The position numbers and the translations under genes were made by a program. Shown here one piece after another: positions 1 through 6,985 of a stretch of DNA of 13,732 nucleotides. Within the stretch, counting starts at the first letter, position 1; every line of letters starts with the position of its first letter. The stretch is from assembly GCA_050943435.1 (NCBI GenBank), contig JBMNPE010000040.1, positions 1-13,732 of the forward strand. The letters run 5' to 3'. Origin of the DNA: RGIG5675 sp050943435. GTDB lineage: Bacteria; Bacillota; Clostridia; Oscillospirales; Ruminococcaceae. The notes below the pieces were generated by a model. That model saw nothing but the letters and a program-made list of their open reading frames with translations. It did not search any database and was not told the origin of the DNA.

Positions 1-681
1 GTAATGAGGAGGCCTCCTGTTCCACCACCACATAGGGACGTACCACGGCTTCGGATAATTGTATCCCCACCAGTAATAGTTCCTTCTGGTAAATGCCTTT
101 ACAAGGGCAATGATAATTATTATCAAGACTACAGCGATGAGAATCTGGGCGATGACACTTCCCCCGTTCCCGCTGTATTCCGCTGCGGCTCCAACGGCGC
201 TGTAATCAGACTCTTCAAACAGGTCTGCAAGCGCATCAGAGAATTTTTCCACCGCCTTGCTGTAGTCTGTATATGGAACATAGTACTGGTCCAGAAGCGT
301 CCCGTACGAATAATCGAGCACACCGGCAAGAGAAGAGCCATAGATAAACCAGTAAGAGTCGTCATCCGTCACGATGAGCAGCTCACAGCTTGTCTGGGAG
401 AGAGAATGGGACTCCTGCCAGTTGTAGCAGTATTCCTCAGTGCTGTACGAACCAGTGTCCTCCACAGTCACAACATACAGGGTTGCGTCCATCCTGCTGT
501 TTGCGTCTTCTACGGCATTGACCGCATCACTGTCGAGTACTCCGGCCTCATCGTAGACATATGTGGACGATTCGGTATTGTCGTCCACCTGTATATACGA
601 CGGTTTGCGGGCGAAGCCTATCACGACGGCAATTATGCACGCCGCGATCAGCACTATTCTGCCTGTCTTTCTACTCTTCAT
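1..681 (-). CDS. TPM-domain membrane protein (partial, C-terminus off the left edge)
   Basis: The reading frame is open from the ATG at 681 to the window edge (227 codons, no stop). The N-terminus is a basic MKSRKTGR followed by a hydrophobic helix (about residues 8-22), a signal peptide or anchor. Residues about 40-160 resemble a TPM domain (Pfam TPM/repair_PSII type): the opening YVYDEAGVLDSDAVNAVED and the strand ATLYVVTVED are characteristic. A second strongly hydrophobic helix lies near residues 178-195, followed by a tail very rich in Trp and Tyr (WWGYNYPKPWY, then WWW). The TPM domain is therefore probably extracytoplasmic between two membrane segments. An AAAGGAAG ribosome binding site sits 9 nt before the ATG. 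The start lies 71 bp after the TelA-family gene on the same strand, so the two are probably co-transcribed. TPM proteins have been linked to photosystem II repair and to phosphatase activity in plants; in bacteria most have no assigned role, and I assign none here. Confidence 0.72.
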   Translation of the reverse strand, partial: MKSRKTGRIVLIAACIIAVVIGFARKPSYIQVDDNTESSTYVYDEAGVLDSDAVNAVEDANSRMDATLYVVTVEDTGSYSTEEYCYNWQESHSLSQTSCELLIVTDDDSYWFIYGSSLAGVLDYSYGTLLDQYYVPYTDYSKAVEKFSDALADLFEESDYSAVGAAAEYSGNGGSVIAQILIAVVLIIIIIALVKAFTRRNYYWWGYNYPKPWYVPMWWWNRRPPHY

Positions 682-752
682 TGATTGATGCTTCCTTTGA
701 CGATCGGTCGGGACACTGGGTCCTTCTCGAATTCATGCTCCAGTCCCAGGGA

Positions 753-1997
753 TCACTGCAGATTCTGCTGGGTATTCTGTGCCTGCTGGGGCTGTGCTGG
801 ATTTACCGTGTGGATGTCAAGCAGCTTCTGCTTGAGTTCTCCCTCTATCTTTGCTATCTCCTGCTCTGCAGCCTTGCGCTGTGCACGCCCGTCGTCCTGG
901 ATCTTGACTACCTCGTCCAGCGTCTGGAGCAGCATGGCGTTCGTGTTCTTTATTGTCTCGAGATCCACGATTCCGCGCTCTGTCTCCTTGGCAGTATCGA
1001 CTGTAGCGGTATGGAGCTTCTCCGCGTTTTTCTTGAGGAGCTCGTTTGTCATATTCGTGACCTCTCTCTGAGCCTGGACTGCCTCATTGGTGTGCTCCAC
1101 GCCGAGGGCGAGAAGCATCTGGCTCTTCCAGAGAGGAATAGTATTTACGAGAGTGGACTGGATCTTCTCCGCCATCAGGGAGTCATTGTTCTGAACAAGG
1201 CGGATCTGGGGAGACATCTGTATCGAAACTATCCTCGTGAGTTCAAGGTCGTGCAGCCTCTTCTCAAACCTGTCGCAGAAGGATGCAAGGTCGTTTGCAG
1301 CCTGGGCATCTTCCTGGGTCCCGGTCTCCTTTGCATGCTCTACGAGTTCCTTGAGAGTCGTGTTCCTGACTTCCTCGAGCTTCTTCTTTCCGGCGATGAT
1401 GTACATGGAGAGCTCTTTAATGTTGATCTGGTTCTTCTCATACATCTGGTCCAGGATTGCGATGTCCTTTAAAAGGGTCACCTGCTGCTGCTCGAGGGAG
1501 CCGGCAATCTTGTCGACGTTGACCTCTACCTTGTCGTATCTCGCCTTGAGTGCAGCTATTTTGTTGCTGCTCTTTTTGAACAGCCCGAGAAATCCCTTGT
1601 CATTTTCGTCTACATCGAATCCCTTGAGTTCCGTAACCAGGTCGGCGATCATATTTCCCGCTTCTCCGAAGTCCTTGGTTCTGACATTCTCGAGGGCGCT
1701 GTCGGAAAAGTCAGCCAGCTTCTTCTGGGCCGAAACGCCGTACTGCATTATCTGGCTTGTATTCGTAACATCGATCTTTTTGGAAAATTCATCAACTGCC
1801 TTGCGCTCGGCTTCGGAAAGCATCGATTCGTCGAGCTTCACCGGCTCCGCTGTCGTTTTTTTGTTCTCTTCAGGTGTTACGCTCACATCTGCTGATTTCT
1901 CAGCCTGTGCTACTGCAGCTGCAACCTGCTGCTGATCCGATTCCAGACTCAGGGTAATGTTTTCTTCCGGTTTGTTTGTTCCGTTTTCGTTGTCCAT
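753..1997 (-). CDS. telA: TelA/YaaN family protein (toxic anion resistance family)
   Basis: This 414-residue protein fits the usual TelA size of roughly 350-420 residues. An acidic, low-complexity N-terminal stretch (about 1-65) precedes the conserved helical TelA core: the FSKKIDVTNTSQIMQYG opening, the GFLGLF segment, and a long coiled-coil part including LEQQQVTLLKDIAILDQMYE and then ELSMYIIAGKKKLEE. The C-terminal end is Gln-rich. There is no signal peptide or membrane helix, so it is probably cytoplasmic and may dock on a membrane partner. The family is named for tellurite resistance on a plasmid, but chromosomal homologues such as B. subtilis YaaN are only loosely tied to envelope stress; true tellurite resistance should not be assumed. 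An AAAAAAGGAG site precedes the ATG at 1997. The gene follows the xpaC homologue with a 71-bp gap that holds two TATAAT-like boxes, and it precedes the TPM gene, all on the same strand. Confidence 0.9.
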   Translation of the reverse strand: MDNENGTNKPEENITLSLESDQQQVAAAVAQAEKSADVSVTPEENKKTTAEPVKLDESMLSEAERKAVDEFSKKIDVTNTSQIMQYGVSAQKKLADFSDSALENVRTKDFGEAGNMIADLVTELKGFDVDENDKGFLGLFKKSSNKIAALKARYDKVEVNVDKIAGSLEQQQVTLLKDIAILDQMYEKNQINIKELSMYIIAGKKKLEEVRNTTLKELVEHAKETGTQEDAQAANDLASFCDRFEKRLHDLELTRIVSIQMSPQIRLVQNNDSLMAEKIQSTLVNTIPLWKSQMLLALGVEHTNEAVQAQREVTNMTNELLKKNAEKLHTATVDTAKETERGIVDLETIKNTNAMLLQTLDEVVKIQDDGRAQRKAAEQEIAKIEGELKQKLLDIHTVNPAQPQQAQNTQQNLQ

Positions 1998-2058
1998 GAT
2001 AACTGCTCCTTTTTTCTCTTTTCCTGTCTTTTCTTGTCTGTTGATTATTTCTGTTCCT

Positions 2059-2076
2059 ATTATAAGTATTATAAGC
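2059..2076 (-). promoter_or_regulatory. Candidate internal promoter box before telA (tandem TATAAT-like repeat)
   Basis: On the plus strand ATTATAAG occurs twice, separated by one base. On the minus strand this gives two TATAAT -10 boxes just at and after the xpaC stop codon, about 60 bp upstream of the telA start. No good -35 hexamer is visible at 16-18 bp from either box. It may be a weak internal promoter, or simply A+T-rich spacer. Confidence 0.3.
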
Positions 2077-2815
2077 TGGACCCTGTGGATGTCTGCTGTT
2101 CTCCGCCTGCAGACTGAGAATCTGCAGATGAACTGCTTACGGATGCTCCTATCTGGAACTCCGACAGGCCGCCCTCCGACAGCTTTGCCTTGAGCACAGA
2201 TATATCGGAGGTTATGTCGACGGCAGTATCTTCAAACAGGGCATCGAGCTGCTTCTCAAATGCAGTCTGCATCGTGTCGAGGATACCGTTGATCTTATCC
2301 ATCGTAGTTGTTACATTCTCACCTGTTGAATTCGTGGATTCCAGGACCTCATAGCTCGACAGCAGCTTTTCGAGGCTCGGAAGGAAGAAATTCTTGAACT
2401 CCCTGAGCTTGGATGCTGCATCAGGGTGCTGGGATACATAGTCGAAGATTTTTTCACATACATCTATAAGCCCTGCAGCCTTTGCCCTTACCTGCTCGTT
2501 CTTGATATTATGCTGGCTCCTCACGATGTTTGCGAGTCTCTGTCTTCCCTCAGTGAGAAGCTCGTCTGCCTCCTTGTTCCCGGTAGACTTCTGCCTGTCT
2601 GCCTCCTTCTCGAGCTCCTTCGCCCTGTCAACATTCCTCGTCCCGGTGTGTCTGGCGGATATGCTGTCGACAATCATGAACACTGCACCGCACACCAGGG
2701 CAGCTAGAACATAATGCAGAGGCTTGTAGAGCGGAAAGATCAGCGCATACAGGATCACTGCAGCCGCAGCTGCATAATATGCAGCTCCACTTCTTTTTCC
2801 GTTATCGTTATCCAA
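2069..2815 (-). CDS. xpaC: XpaC-family membrane protein (BCIP-hydrolysis family)
   Basis: A 248-residue protein. Two membrane helices lie at the N-terminus (about residues 10-28 and 32-50, with a Pro/Leu-rich turn between), followed by a mostly helical, charged cytoplasmic part containing LLTEGRQRLANIVRSQHNIK. This layout matches the XpaC family, named for hydrolysis of 5-bromo-4-chloroindolyl phosphate in B. subtilis; the true function is unknown. The next gene is TelA-family, the same partnership as xpaC-yaaN in B. subtilis, which strongly supports the call. The start appears to be TTG at 2815: GAGGAG lies about 10 nt upstream (2831-2826), and the nearby ATG in another frame stops after a few codons. 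It begins 14 bp after the stop of the E2-like gene, so the two are probably co-transcribed. The C-terminus is Ser/Gln-rich and probably disordered. Confidence 0.85.
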   Translation of the reverse strand: MDNDNGKRSGAAYYAAAAAVILYALIFPLYKPLHYVLAALVCGAVFMIVDSISARHTGTRNVDRAKELEKEADRQKSTGNKEADELLTEGRQRLANIVRSQHNIKNEQVRAKAAGLIDVCEKIFDYVSQHPDAASKLREFKNFFLPSLEKLLSSYEVLESTNSTGENVTTTMDKINGILDTMQTAFEKQLDALFEDTAVDITSDISVLKAKLSEGGLSEFQIGASVSSSSADSQSAGGEQQTSTGSSL

Positions 2816-2829
2816 TAGAATGCATCTCC

Positions 2830-3759
2830 TCAGTCGGCTTTAACAGAATTGCCATTCTTTTTTTCCAGTTTATACTTCTCATCTATTGTATACGGTTTCA
2901 TTCCCACATCATAGTTTACCTTCTCGGGAGGGGTCTCGAGAATAACTGGATTGTTAATATACTTCACCATGGTCTGGAATGCCTGTGCAAACTGGGCTCC
3001 AGGAGCTATCCTCTCGTCCACGGTGATCCCGAGCGGATATACGTTCTTTACAGTTACATTCCCGTCGGAGCCCATCTTGAGCTGCTGCTCTCTCTTTCCC
3101 AGCCCTACGAAGATGGAGGTATTTCCGAAATTGTAGATGTGGTGATACACATATCCCATCTTTAGTGAAGCCATGTTGGTTATGAACAGGCTGGAGTGGA
3201 ACGGTGAAATGTCTATGAGGTCCTTGGACAGAACACCCCAGGCATCCAACCATTTGAGGATGCCGACTATGATCCTCGGGAGAAGCGGGATTTTCAGGAT
3301 GGCATTTGCAAATTTGACCGTCCCGGAATTTTCGGCATCCTTCCGTGCCTCTTCTATTCCTGCATCCATCCTCTTCTGTACGGTGTCTATAGTATCGGTC
3401 AGGTCAAAATGGAGCTTGACGTCCGTTTCCATGTAATTTTCAATGTCGCTGTTCTGCACAGCAATGAATGTGCAGACAAAATCCGTCCTCGCATAGAGCG
3501 TCTTGTTGATGACGAATCTGTTGAGCATGGGGAATTCTGCATATGTCCTGAGGATGGCGGCAATGAGTACTGCCATATGGGACATCTGGACTCCTTCTTT
3601 TCTCCTGTCATTGATATATTTATTGATCTTGTCGCAGTCGATGTACTGGGTGCTCATGACCATTGCATCATTGCGCTTCGTCATGATGAGAGGCACAAAT
3701 CTTGTAAAAGGGTCTACTCCGTTGGTGAGCTTCCTTCCGTCACACCTTTTAGAAAACAT
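2830..3759 (-). CDS. E2/chloramphenicol acetyltransferase-fold protein with degenerate catalytic motif
   Basis: A 309-residue protein resembling the catalytic domain of 2-oxo acid dehydrogenase E2 and chloramphenicol acetyltransferase. The segment SLFITNMASLKMG (191-202), followed by NTSIFVGLGKRE (213-224), corresponds to the E2 pattern of a conserved Ser/Asn strand followed by a GxGR-like strand. The C-terminal motif that in active enzymes reads DHRxxDGA is DERIAPGA here (248-255). The catalytic His is therefore replaced by Glu249 and the Asp by Pro253, and standard acyl transfer is unlikely. There is no lipoyl domain, no E1 or E3 gene nearby, and no signal peptide. The N-terminus (KRCDGRKLTNGVDPFTRFVPLIM) looks like that of E2-like proteins annotated in many Bacillota. 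AAGGAG lies 6 nt before the ATG. It starts a tight group with xpaC, telA and the TPM gene. I see the motif directly; loss of activity is inference, and the function is unknown. Confidence 0.75.
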   Translation of the reverse strand: MFSKRCDGRKLTNGVDPFTRFVPLIMTKRNDAMVMSTQYIDCDKINKYINDRRKEGVQMSHMAVLIAAILRTYAEFPMLNRFVINKTLYARTDFVCTFIAVQNSDIENYMETDVKLHFDLTDTIDTVQKRMDAGIEEARKDAENSGTVKFANAILKIPLLPRIIVGILKWLDAWGVLSKDLIDISPFHSSLFITNMASLKMGYVYHHIYNFGNTSIFVGLGKREQQLKMGSDGNVTVKNVYPLGITVDERIAPGAQFAQAFQTMVKYINNPVILETPPEKVNYDVGMKPYTIDEKYKLEKKNGNSVKAD

Positions 3760-3914
3760 TATCTTCTCCTTGATGTTGATACCTGCAGATAGGGATCTCG
3801 CAGACTGCCTAAAACAACCTCATTTTGACAGTATATTCCGCAAAAAACAAGAGAAAACAGCGGGATCGGGTTATTGTTCCTTCTGGACTTCACCTATATT
3901 TCATTATTATACGA
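3760..3914 (-). promoter_or_regulatory. Intergenic gap with candidate promoter for the E2-like/xpaC/telA group
   Basis: This 155-bp A+T-rich gap is the widest among the minus-strand genes. On the minus strand TATACT (3835-3830) is a good -10 box, with only a weak TTTTCT (3857-3852) 16 bp upstream. No convincing hairpin plus T-tract is visible after the phosphodiesterase stop codon, so read-through from upstream is possible. The promoter call rests mainly on the -10 box and the gap size. Confidence 0.35.
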
Positions 3915-4760
3915 TCATGCGTTCTGAGCTTCTTCGGCATGCTTCTCCGGTACGTATTTTTCGAATATTACCGCCTGCCCGTCCGCCAGCCTTGCCTCGT
4001 GCTCCGAAGGCTCCCTGCATGTCCATGAGGCATAGAACGCCCCCAGCTTTCTGCAGAGCTTAAGGCAGAACGGTACCCCCATGGATATGTCGTACGCGAT
4101 GAAATCCGGCCTGCCGATGCAGTTGAGCAGGAGATCCCCGAGCAGGAATCCCTCAAAGCGGTTCATCCCCACGTATCTCTTAGGCCTCATTGAAAGCTGT
4201 CCGCGGACTATGTCAGGAGCGTTCTTCCGGAACCATCCGACAATTGTCGGGTCGAAGCTCTCTATGCAGAACGTACCCTTGTAGTTCCTGAGCCTCTTGA
4301 GAGTCTCCTCGCAGTTTCTTGTGTTGAGCCTCTTGTCGGGCCTCTCGCTTTTGAGTTCTACTATCAGGGGTTCTTTTCCATCAACCTCCGCCAGGACCTC
4401 GTCGAAAGTCGGAATCCTCTCATCTGTCCCGAAGAGGCCGAGTTTGGATATTTCCTCGAAGGAAGTCTCCCTGACGAGCCTGTCTACTCCGCATGCCCTC
4501 TTCAGATTGTCGTCATGAAACACAACCAGGTGTTCGTCGCTTGTGAGCTGCACATCCAGTTCGCAGCCGAATCCGGCTTCCATAGCCCTGTGAAAGGCCT
4601 TGAGGGAATTTTCCGGAATTCCGGCTTCGTTGTCATAAAGACCCCTGTGGGCAAATGAGTGCCCGGCGAAATTCTTTTTTGCATCCTTCCCGGCATTCCT
4701 CGGCATCCAGAGGTAGAGCAGCAGAGCCATGATGATCAGTACAGCAATTGCCGCATACAT
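3915..4760 (-). CDS. Glycerophosphodiester phosphodiesterase (GDPD family), membrane-anchored
   Basis: A 281-residue GDPD-family enzyme that would hydrolyse glycerophosphodiesters (deacylated phospholipid head groups) to glycerol 3-phosphate and an alcohol. The catalytic set is present: AHRG with His38 and Arg39, the ENS motif at 50-52, CELDVQL with Glu67 and Asp69 (metal ligands), VVFHDD with His82, and VELK with Glu135 and Lys137. ESFDP further on is the usual strand motif. The first 19 residues are one hydrophobic helix without a clear signal-peptidase site, so the enzyme is probably tethered to the membrane. It starts 1 nt after the NUDIX stop codon, with GAGAGGA inside the end of the NUDIX gene, which implies co-transcription and possibly translational coupling. 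Family assignment is firm; the natural substrate cannot be read from sequence. Confidence 0.93.
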   Translation of the reverse strand: MYAAIAVLIIMALLLYLWMPRNAGKDAKKNFAGHSFAHRGLYDNEAGIPENSLKAFHRAMEAGFGCELDVQLTSDEHLVVFHDDNLKRACGVDRLVRETSFEEISKLGLFGTDERIPTFDEVLAEVDGKEPLIVELKSERPDKRLNTRNCEETLKRLRNYKGTFCIESFDPTIVGWFRKNAPDIVRGQLSMRPKRYVGMNRFEGFLLGDLLLNCIGRPDFIAYDISMGVPFCLKLCRKLGAFYASWTCREPSEHEARLADGQAVIFEKYVPEKHAEEAQNA

Positions 4761-4761
4761 G

Positions 4762-5304
4762 TTATTTTGTTCCTCTCAGATATCTGTCTGCAGCAAGTAC
4801 GAGGAACCTCGACTTGAGGTCCTCGAGTTCTCCAGACATGGCCATCTTGACCGCTTCATCCAGGGTCACCCACTTTATTGTGAGAAGTTCACCCTCATCC
4901 GGATTCGGATCTCCCATGTCAAAGTCAGTTGCGACATAGCACCAGATTGTCTCGTCGCAGAACCCTGGACTGGAAACCGCTCCCCCAAGGAATGCGAGAT
5001 TTTCCGTCTCGGCGCCTATTTCCTCCTTGAGCTCCCGCTCTGCAGCCTTCTTGTGGTCCTCGCCAGGGTCGACCTTTCCAGCGGGAAGCTCCAGGAATTC
5101 CCTTCCCAGCGGATACCTGTACTGGGAAACAAAGGCAATCCTGCCGTATTTGTCAACAGCGGCGATGCAGACGCCGTCGGGATGCCTCACGACTTCCCTG
5201 GTGCTTTTTCTGCCGCTCGGCTGTTCTATTTTGTCCCTGTATACCTTGATCAGCCGGCCGTCGAAGATCTGTTCCGACTCAAGGGTCCTTTCAGTTTTGT
5301 CCAT
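4762..5304 (-). CDS. nudF: NUDIX hydrolase, ADP-ribose pyrophosphatase type
   Basis: A 180-residue protein that probably cleaves ADP-ribose to AMP and ribose 5-phosphate. The NUDIX box is complete at residues 76-98 (Gly76, Glu82, the REL core at 90-92, Glu94-Glu95, Gly97), so all metal-binding residues are present. Just before it, SQYRYPLGREFLELPAGK is the hallmark of ADP-ribose pyrophosphatases as opposed to other NUDIX enzymes. The chosen start is the ATG at 5304, with GGAGG 6 nt upstream; a longer frame to 5346 lies inside the coding end of pncB and has no better site. The start overlaps the pncB stop by 14 bp, so translation is likely coupled. Next to an NAD-salvage enzyme, the job is plausibly removing ADP-ribose released by NAD breakdown and recycling ribose phosphate. 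The exact substrate is inference. Confidence 0.9.
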   Translation of the reverse strand: MDKTERTLESEQIFDGRLIKVYRDKIEQPSGRKSTREVVRHPDGVCIAAVDKYGRIAFVSQYRYPLGREFLELPAGKVDPGEDHKKAAERELKEEIGAETENLAFLGGAVSSPGFCDETIWCYVATDFDMGDPNPDEGELLTIKWVTLDEAVKMAMSGELEDLKSRFLVLAADRYLRGTK

Positions 5305-6757
5305 CCCTGTCCTCCATGGCTCCTGTGCGGGAATTGATGAGGTCATGCTTCAGCTGCCAGAGCTTCTGGGAGAGGTCCACATAGTAATTGTGCGGATTGT
5401 CAAATCTCAGGACTTCGTCCCAGAGCGTCCCGACTTCCCTTCTGCAGTTTTCCCTGATTGCCTCTATATCGGGCTTGTCGTAAACCTGTTTTCCGTTTTT
5501 GAAAATCGGAACCAGCAGCTCCTTTGCAGTGTATCCCTCGAATGTCTTCCTCTTCCATGTGTATTCGGGATCAAACAGCTCTATGGGCTTTGAGAAATCG
5601 AATTCCTCTCCGCGCAGGGCTATGAGGTCGGCCTCCGCCTTTCCCTCTTTTCCGTAGATCCTGTATACCTTCTTGAATCCGGGAGTAGTTATCTTGGTGA
5701 CGTTCTCGCTTATCTTGATCTTGGGTATGATTTTCCCGTCCTTCTCTACCGCCGCGAGCTTGTACACCGCGCCGAACACCGGGCTGCTCTGGGAAGTAAT
5801 CATCCTCTCGCCGACCCCGAATGAATCCACGCATCCTCCCTGGTTTATGATCCCTCTTATGAGGTTTTCATCGAGCGAGTTGGATGCGATGATCTTGCAG
5901 TCGGTGAGTCCTTCCTCGTCGAGCTTAGCCCTGCATTTCTTGGAAAGGTAGGCAATGTCTCCGGAGTCTATTCTGACGGAGCATTTCGTTATCCCCTTCG
6001 GGAGGAGGACCTCCTTGAACACCTTTATGGCGTTTGGAAGGCCGCTCTTCATGACATCATATGTATCTATCAGCAGGGACGCATTGTCTGGATACAGTTC
6101 GCAGAACGCTTTGAATGCGTCGTATTCGCTGTCAAATGTCTGGATCCACGAATGGGCCATGGTGCCCATTGCCGGCACCCCGTACTCGAAATCGGAGAAA
6201 GTGCAGGCCGTTCCGGCTGCGCCTGCAATGTAGGCAGCCCTCGCCCCTACGTAGGCTCCGTCAGCCCCCTGGGCCCTCCTGGAGCCGAACTCCATGACCG
6301 CGCGTCCCTTCGCGGCCCTGACTATCCTGCTGGTCTTCGTGGCGATGAGGGACGAATGGTTGAGGAGCAGGAGGATATAAGTCTCTACCATCTGTGCCTC
6401 AACTGCCCTTGCCCTGACTGTCAGTATCGGCTCTCCGGGGAAAATTACAGTTCCTTCCGGCACTGCCCAGATATCTCCGGTGAACCTGAAGTCCCTGAGG
6501 CTGTTAATAAACCCTTCGGAAAATGTCTTCTTGCCCTCGAGGAACCTGATGTCGTCTTCGTCGAAGTGCAGATTGTTGATATAGTCAATTATCAGGTTGA
6601 GCCCGCATGCGATCGCAAATCCCCCGCCGTCGGGGACGTTGCGGAAAAAGACATCGAAATAGAGGATTTCGTCCCCTTTACCTGTCTCATAGTACCCGTT
6701 GGCCATAGTATATTCGTAATAGTCGGTGATAAGTTCTTCCTTAATATTTCTGCTCAT
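5291..6757 (-). CDS. pncB: Nicotinate phosphoribosyltransferase
   Basis: A 488-residue enzyme of the Preiss-Handler NAD salvage route. It makes nicotinate mononucleotide from nicotinate and PRPP, with ATP hydrolysis. Recognised segments: the N-terminal TDYYEYTMANGYY, EFGSRRAQG (156-164), GTMAHSWIQ with His202 matching the phosphorylated active-site His of PncB, RIDSGDIAYL (262-271, phosphate-binding region) and FGVGERM (313-319). The length fits the longer bacterial form of NAPRTase. GGAGG lies about 9 nt before the ATG at 6757. This is the first gene of the minus-strand run, with its promoter in the divergent region shared with hsp20, and its end overlaps the NUDIX start by 14 bp. It indicates that the cell can use exogenous or recycled nicotinate. 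Assignment is firm; no known niacin-responsive operator is evident upstream. Confidence 0.96.
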   Translation of the reverse strand: MSRNIKEELITDYYEYTMANGYYETGKGDEILYFDVFFRNVPDGGGFAIACGLNLIIDYINNLHFDEDDIRFLEGKKTFSEGFINSLRDFRFTGDIWAVPEGTVIFPGEPILTVRARAVEAQMVETYILLLLNHSSLIATKTSRIVRAAKGRAVMEFGSRRAQGADGAYVGARAAYIAGAAGTACTFSDFEYGVPAMGTMAHSWIQTFDSEYDAFKAFCELYPDNASLLIDTYDVMKSGLPNAIKVFKEVLLPKGITKCSVRIDSGDIAYLSKKCRAKLDEEGLTDCKIIASNSLDENLIRGIINQGGCVDSFGVGERMITSQSSPVFGAVYKLAAVEKDGKIIPKIKISENVTKITTPGFKKVYRIYGKEGKAEADLIALRGEEFDFSKPIELFDPEYTWKRKTFEGYTAKELLVPIFKNGKQVYDKPDIEAIRENCRREVGTLWDEVLRFDNPHNYYVDLSQKLWQLKHDLINSRTGAMEDRDGQN

Positions 6758-6822
6758 AAGATTGTCCTCCGGATCGGTCTAGAGCGTAGTGCACAGAGAA
6801 AGGCCCCTGCGCGGTTAGCCTA

Positions 6823-6828
6823 ATTATA
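6823..6828 (-). promoter_or_regulatory. Candidate -10 box of the pncB operon promoter
   Basis: A perfect TATAAT on the minus strand lies about 66 bp upstream of the pncB start codon. The -35 position at 17 bp holds only TGTGAA, a poor match, so the promoter may be weak or activator-dependent. Its distance to pncB and the absence of other candidates support it. Confidence 0.45.
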
Positions 6829-6889
6829 TATTAAGAGTTCCATTATTCACAGGTTTTGCGCAATTCCATTCTTCTTTAATCAGTTTGTC

Positions 6890-6895
6890 TATACA
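6890..6895 (+). promoter_or_regulatory. Tentative -10 box of hsp20
   Basis: TATACA immediately precedes the CIRCE element and would put the transcription start inside it, a common layout for HrcA-repressed promoters. The -35 region at 17 bp is poor (CATTCT). An alternative start downstream of CIRCE cannot be excluded. Confidence 0.3.
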
Positions 6896-6896
6896 G

Positions 6897-6923
6897 TTAG
6901 CACTCGATGTCTAAGAGTGCTAA
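6897..6923 (+). promoter_or_regulatory. CIRCE element (HrcA operator) upstream of hsp20
   Basis: The sequence reads TTAGCACTC, nine bases, GAGTGCTAA: a perfect 9-bp inverted repeat with a 9-bp spacer and an exact match to the CIRCE consensus. CIRCE is bound by the heat-shock repressor HrcA, normally in front of groESL and dnaK operons. Here it lies 128 bp upstream of the hsp20 start codon, so this small heat-shock gene probably belongs to the HrcA regulon. It is also about 140 bp from the pncB start, but it lies upstream of the candidate pncB -10 box and need not affect it. Confidence 0.95.
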
Positions 6924-6985
6924 CTATTTACAGTTTGTTCATAATTTATGCAACTTTCGTTAACAGGTGGACTCTACTATGTAGG

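Noticed and set aside
716..749. CTGGG/CCCAG inverted repeat between telA and the TPM gene
   Set aside because: Only five base pairs with a loop of more than 20 bases and no T-tract in the transcribed direction; not a terminator.
561..1472. 303-codon open frame on the plus strand opposite telA
   Set aside because: Its composition is the mirror image of the TelA coiled-coil coding sequence; it has no ribosome binding site, and the minus-strand frame has clear family motifs.
753..1997. A true tellurite-resistance determinant
   Set aside because: The family name comes from a plasmid gene; no other ter genes (terB, terC, terD, terZ) are present, and the chromosomal XpaC partner points to the YaaN type.
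2830..3759. A functional chloramphenicol resistance gene or pyruvate dehydrogenase E2
   Set aside because: The catalytic HxxxDG is missing, no lipoyl domain or E1/E3 genes are present, and the protein is longer than typical CAT enzymes (about 215-220 residues).
3825..3830. Perfect TTGACA on the plus strand in the gap before the E2-like gene
   Set aside because: No -10 box at the right distance and no plus-strand gene follows; it overlaps a minus-strand -10 candidate by chance.
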